A stretch of DNA of 5,865 nucleotides. Origin: Pseudomonadota bacterium. GTDB taxonomy: Bacteria; Pseudomonadota; Gammaproteobacteria; Burkholderiales; Burkholderiaceae_C. Every line of letters begins with the position of its first letter. Position 1 is the stretch's first letter. The translations under genes were made by a program, and so were the position numbers. Positions 5,639-5,865 of this stretch are shown one piece after another. The stretch covers positions 1-5,865 of the forward strand of contig JAUPTP010000172.1 in the NCBI GenBank assembly GCA_030918015.1, given 5' to 3'. The notes beneath the pieces were generated by a model, which saw nothing but the letters and a program-made list of their open reading frames with translations, made no database searches and was not told the origin of the DNA.

Positions 5639-5865
5639 ATGTACGCGGTCATAAAAACCGGTGGCAAGCAATACAAGGTTGCAGCCGGCGAAAAAATCAA
5701 GGTAGAACAGATCACTGCGGACGTCGGCCAGGAGATCGTGATCGACCAGGTGCTCGCCGTCGGCAACGGCGCGGAGCTCAAGGTCGGTGCACCCCTGGTG
5801 GATGGCGCCTCGGTGAAGGCCACCGTCGTCTCGCACGGCCGGCACGACAAGGTCCGCATCTTCAA
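5639..5865 (+). CDS. rplU: 50S ribosomal protein L21, N-terminal 75 codons
   Basis: The frame begins [20 protein letters not shown], the classic L21 N-terminus, and continues with [22 protein letters not shown] and a [26 protein letters not shown] segment. The protein is a 23S rRNA-binding component of the large ribosomal subunit, about 103 residues in full, and the gene runs off the right edge after 75 complete codons. AAAGGG (5628-5633) ends 5 nt before the ATG and serves as ribosome binding site. Codon use is less GC-extreme than in the neighbours (AAA, ATA, CAA and GTT appear), as expected for a highly expressed ribosomal gene. In most proteobacteria rpmA (L27) and obgE follow, which should be the case just outside the window. 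Confidence 0.97.
   Translation, partial: MYAVIKTGGKQYKVAAGEKIKVEQITADVGQEIVIDQVLAVGNGAELKVGAPLVDGASVKATVVSHGRHDKVRIF

Noticed and set aside
5446..5865. A - strand frame opposite rplU and its promoter
   Set aside because: It runs through the rplU promoter and leader and has no family resemblance; rplU on the + strand is unmistakable.

Overview
The window looks like core chromosome of a GC-rich betaproteobacterium, most likely of the order Burkholderiales. The evidence is the high GC content with strong third-position bias, an ispB gene divergent from rplU, tRNA-Pro genes with an encoded CCA end, and protein sequences that read as betaproteobacterial. The assignment rests on recognition of families and gene order, not on a database search.

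Left part (1-1830, + strand): the last 74 codons of a crotonase-family (enoyl-CoA hydratase/isomerase) gene are followed after 22 nt by a complete malonyl-CoA synthetase gene (matB type). This looks like a small acyl-CoA or malonate metabolism operon that begins left of the window. Its 3' end overlaps by 11 bp the 3' end of the convergent gene that follows.

Middle part (1820-4068, - strand): a two-gene unit reads truD (tRNA pseudouridine-13 synthase) and then an mltB-type lytic murein transglycosylase, with a 4-nt ATGA stop/start overlap. Upstream of truD on the same strand lie an intrinsic-terminator-like hairpin and two identical tandem tRNA-Pro(CGG) genes.

Right part (4379-5865): ispB (long-chain polyprenyl diphosphate synthase, ubiquinone side chain) lies on the - strand directly upstream of the tRNAs. 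It is divergent from rplU (ribosomal protein L21), which runs off the right edge. The 235-nt gap between ispB and rplU holds a -10 element for each direction, a 20-bp near-perfect palindrome and a short leader hairpin in front of rplU.

In transcription order the - strand reads ispB, tRNA-Pro, tRNA-Pro, terminator, truD, mltB. The genes serve housekeeping roles: quinone side-chain synthesis, translation and tRNA modification, and cell-wall turnover. I found no mobile element, CRISPR array, defence system or unknown gene. The points worth a second look are regulatory: the palindrome in the divergent promoter region, two TTGACA hexamers inside the end of ispB, a possibly leaderless truD start, and the tandem tRNA duplication. 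None of these amounts to a convincing new biological system.
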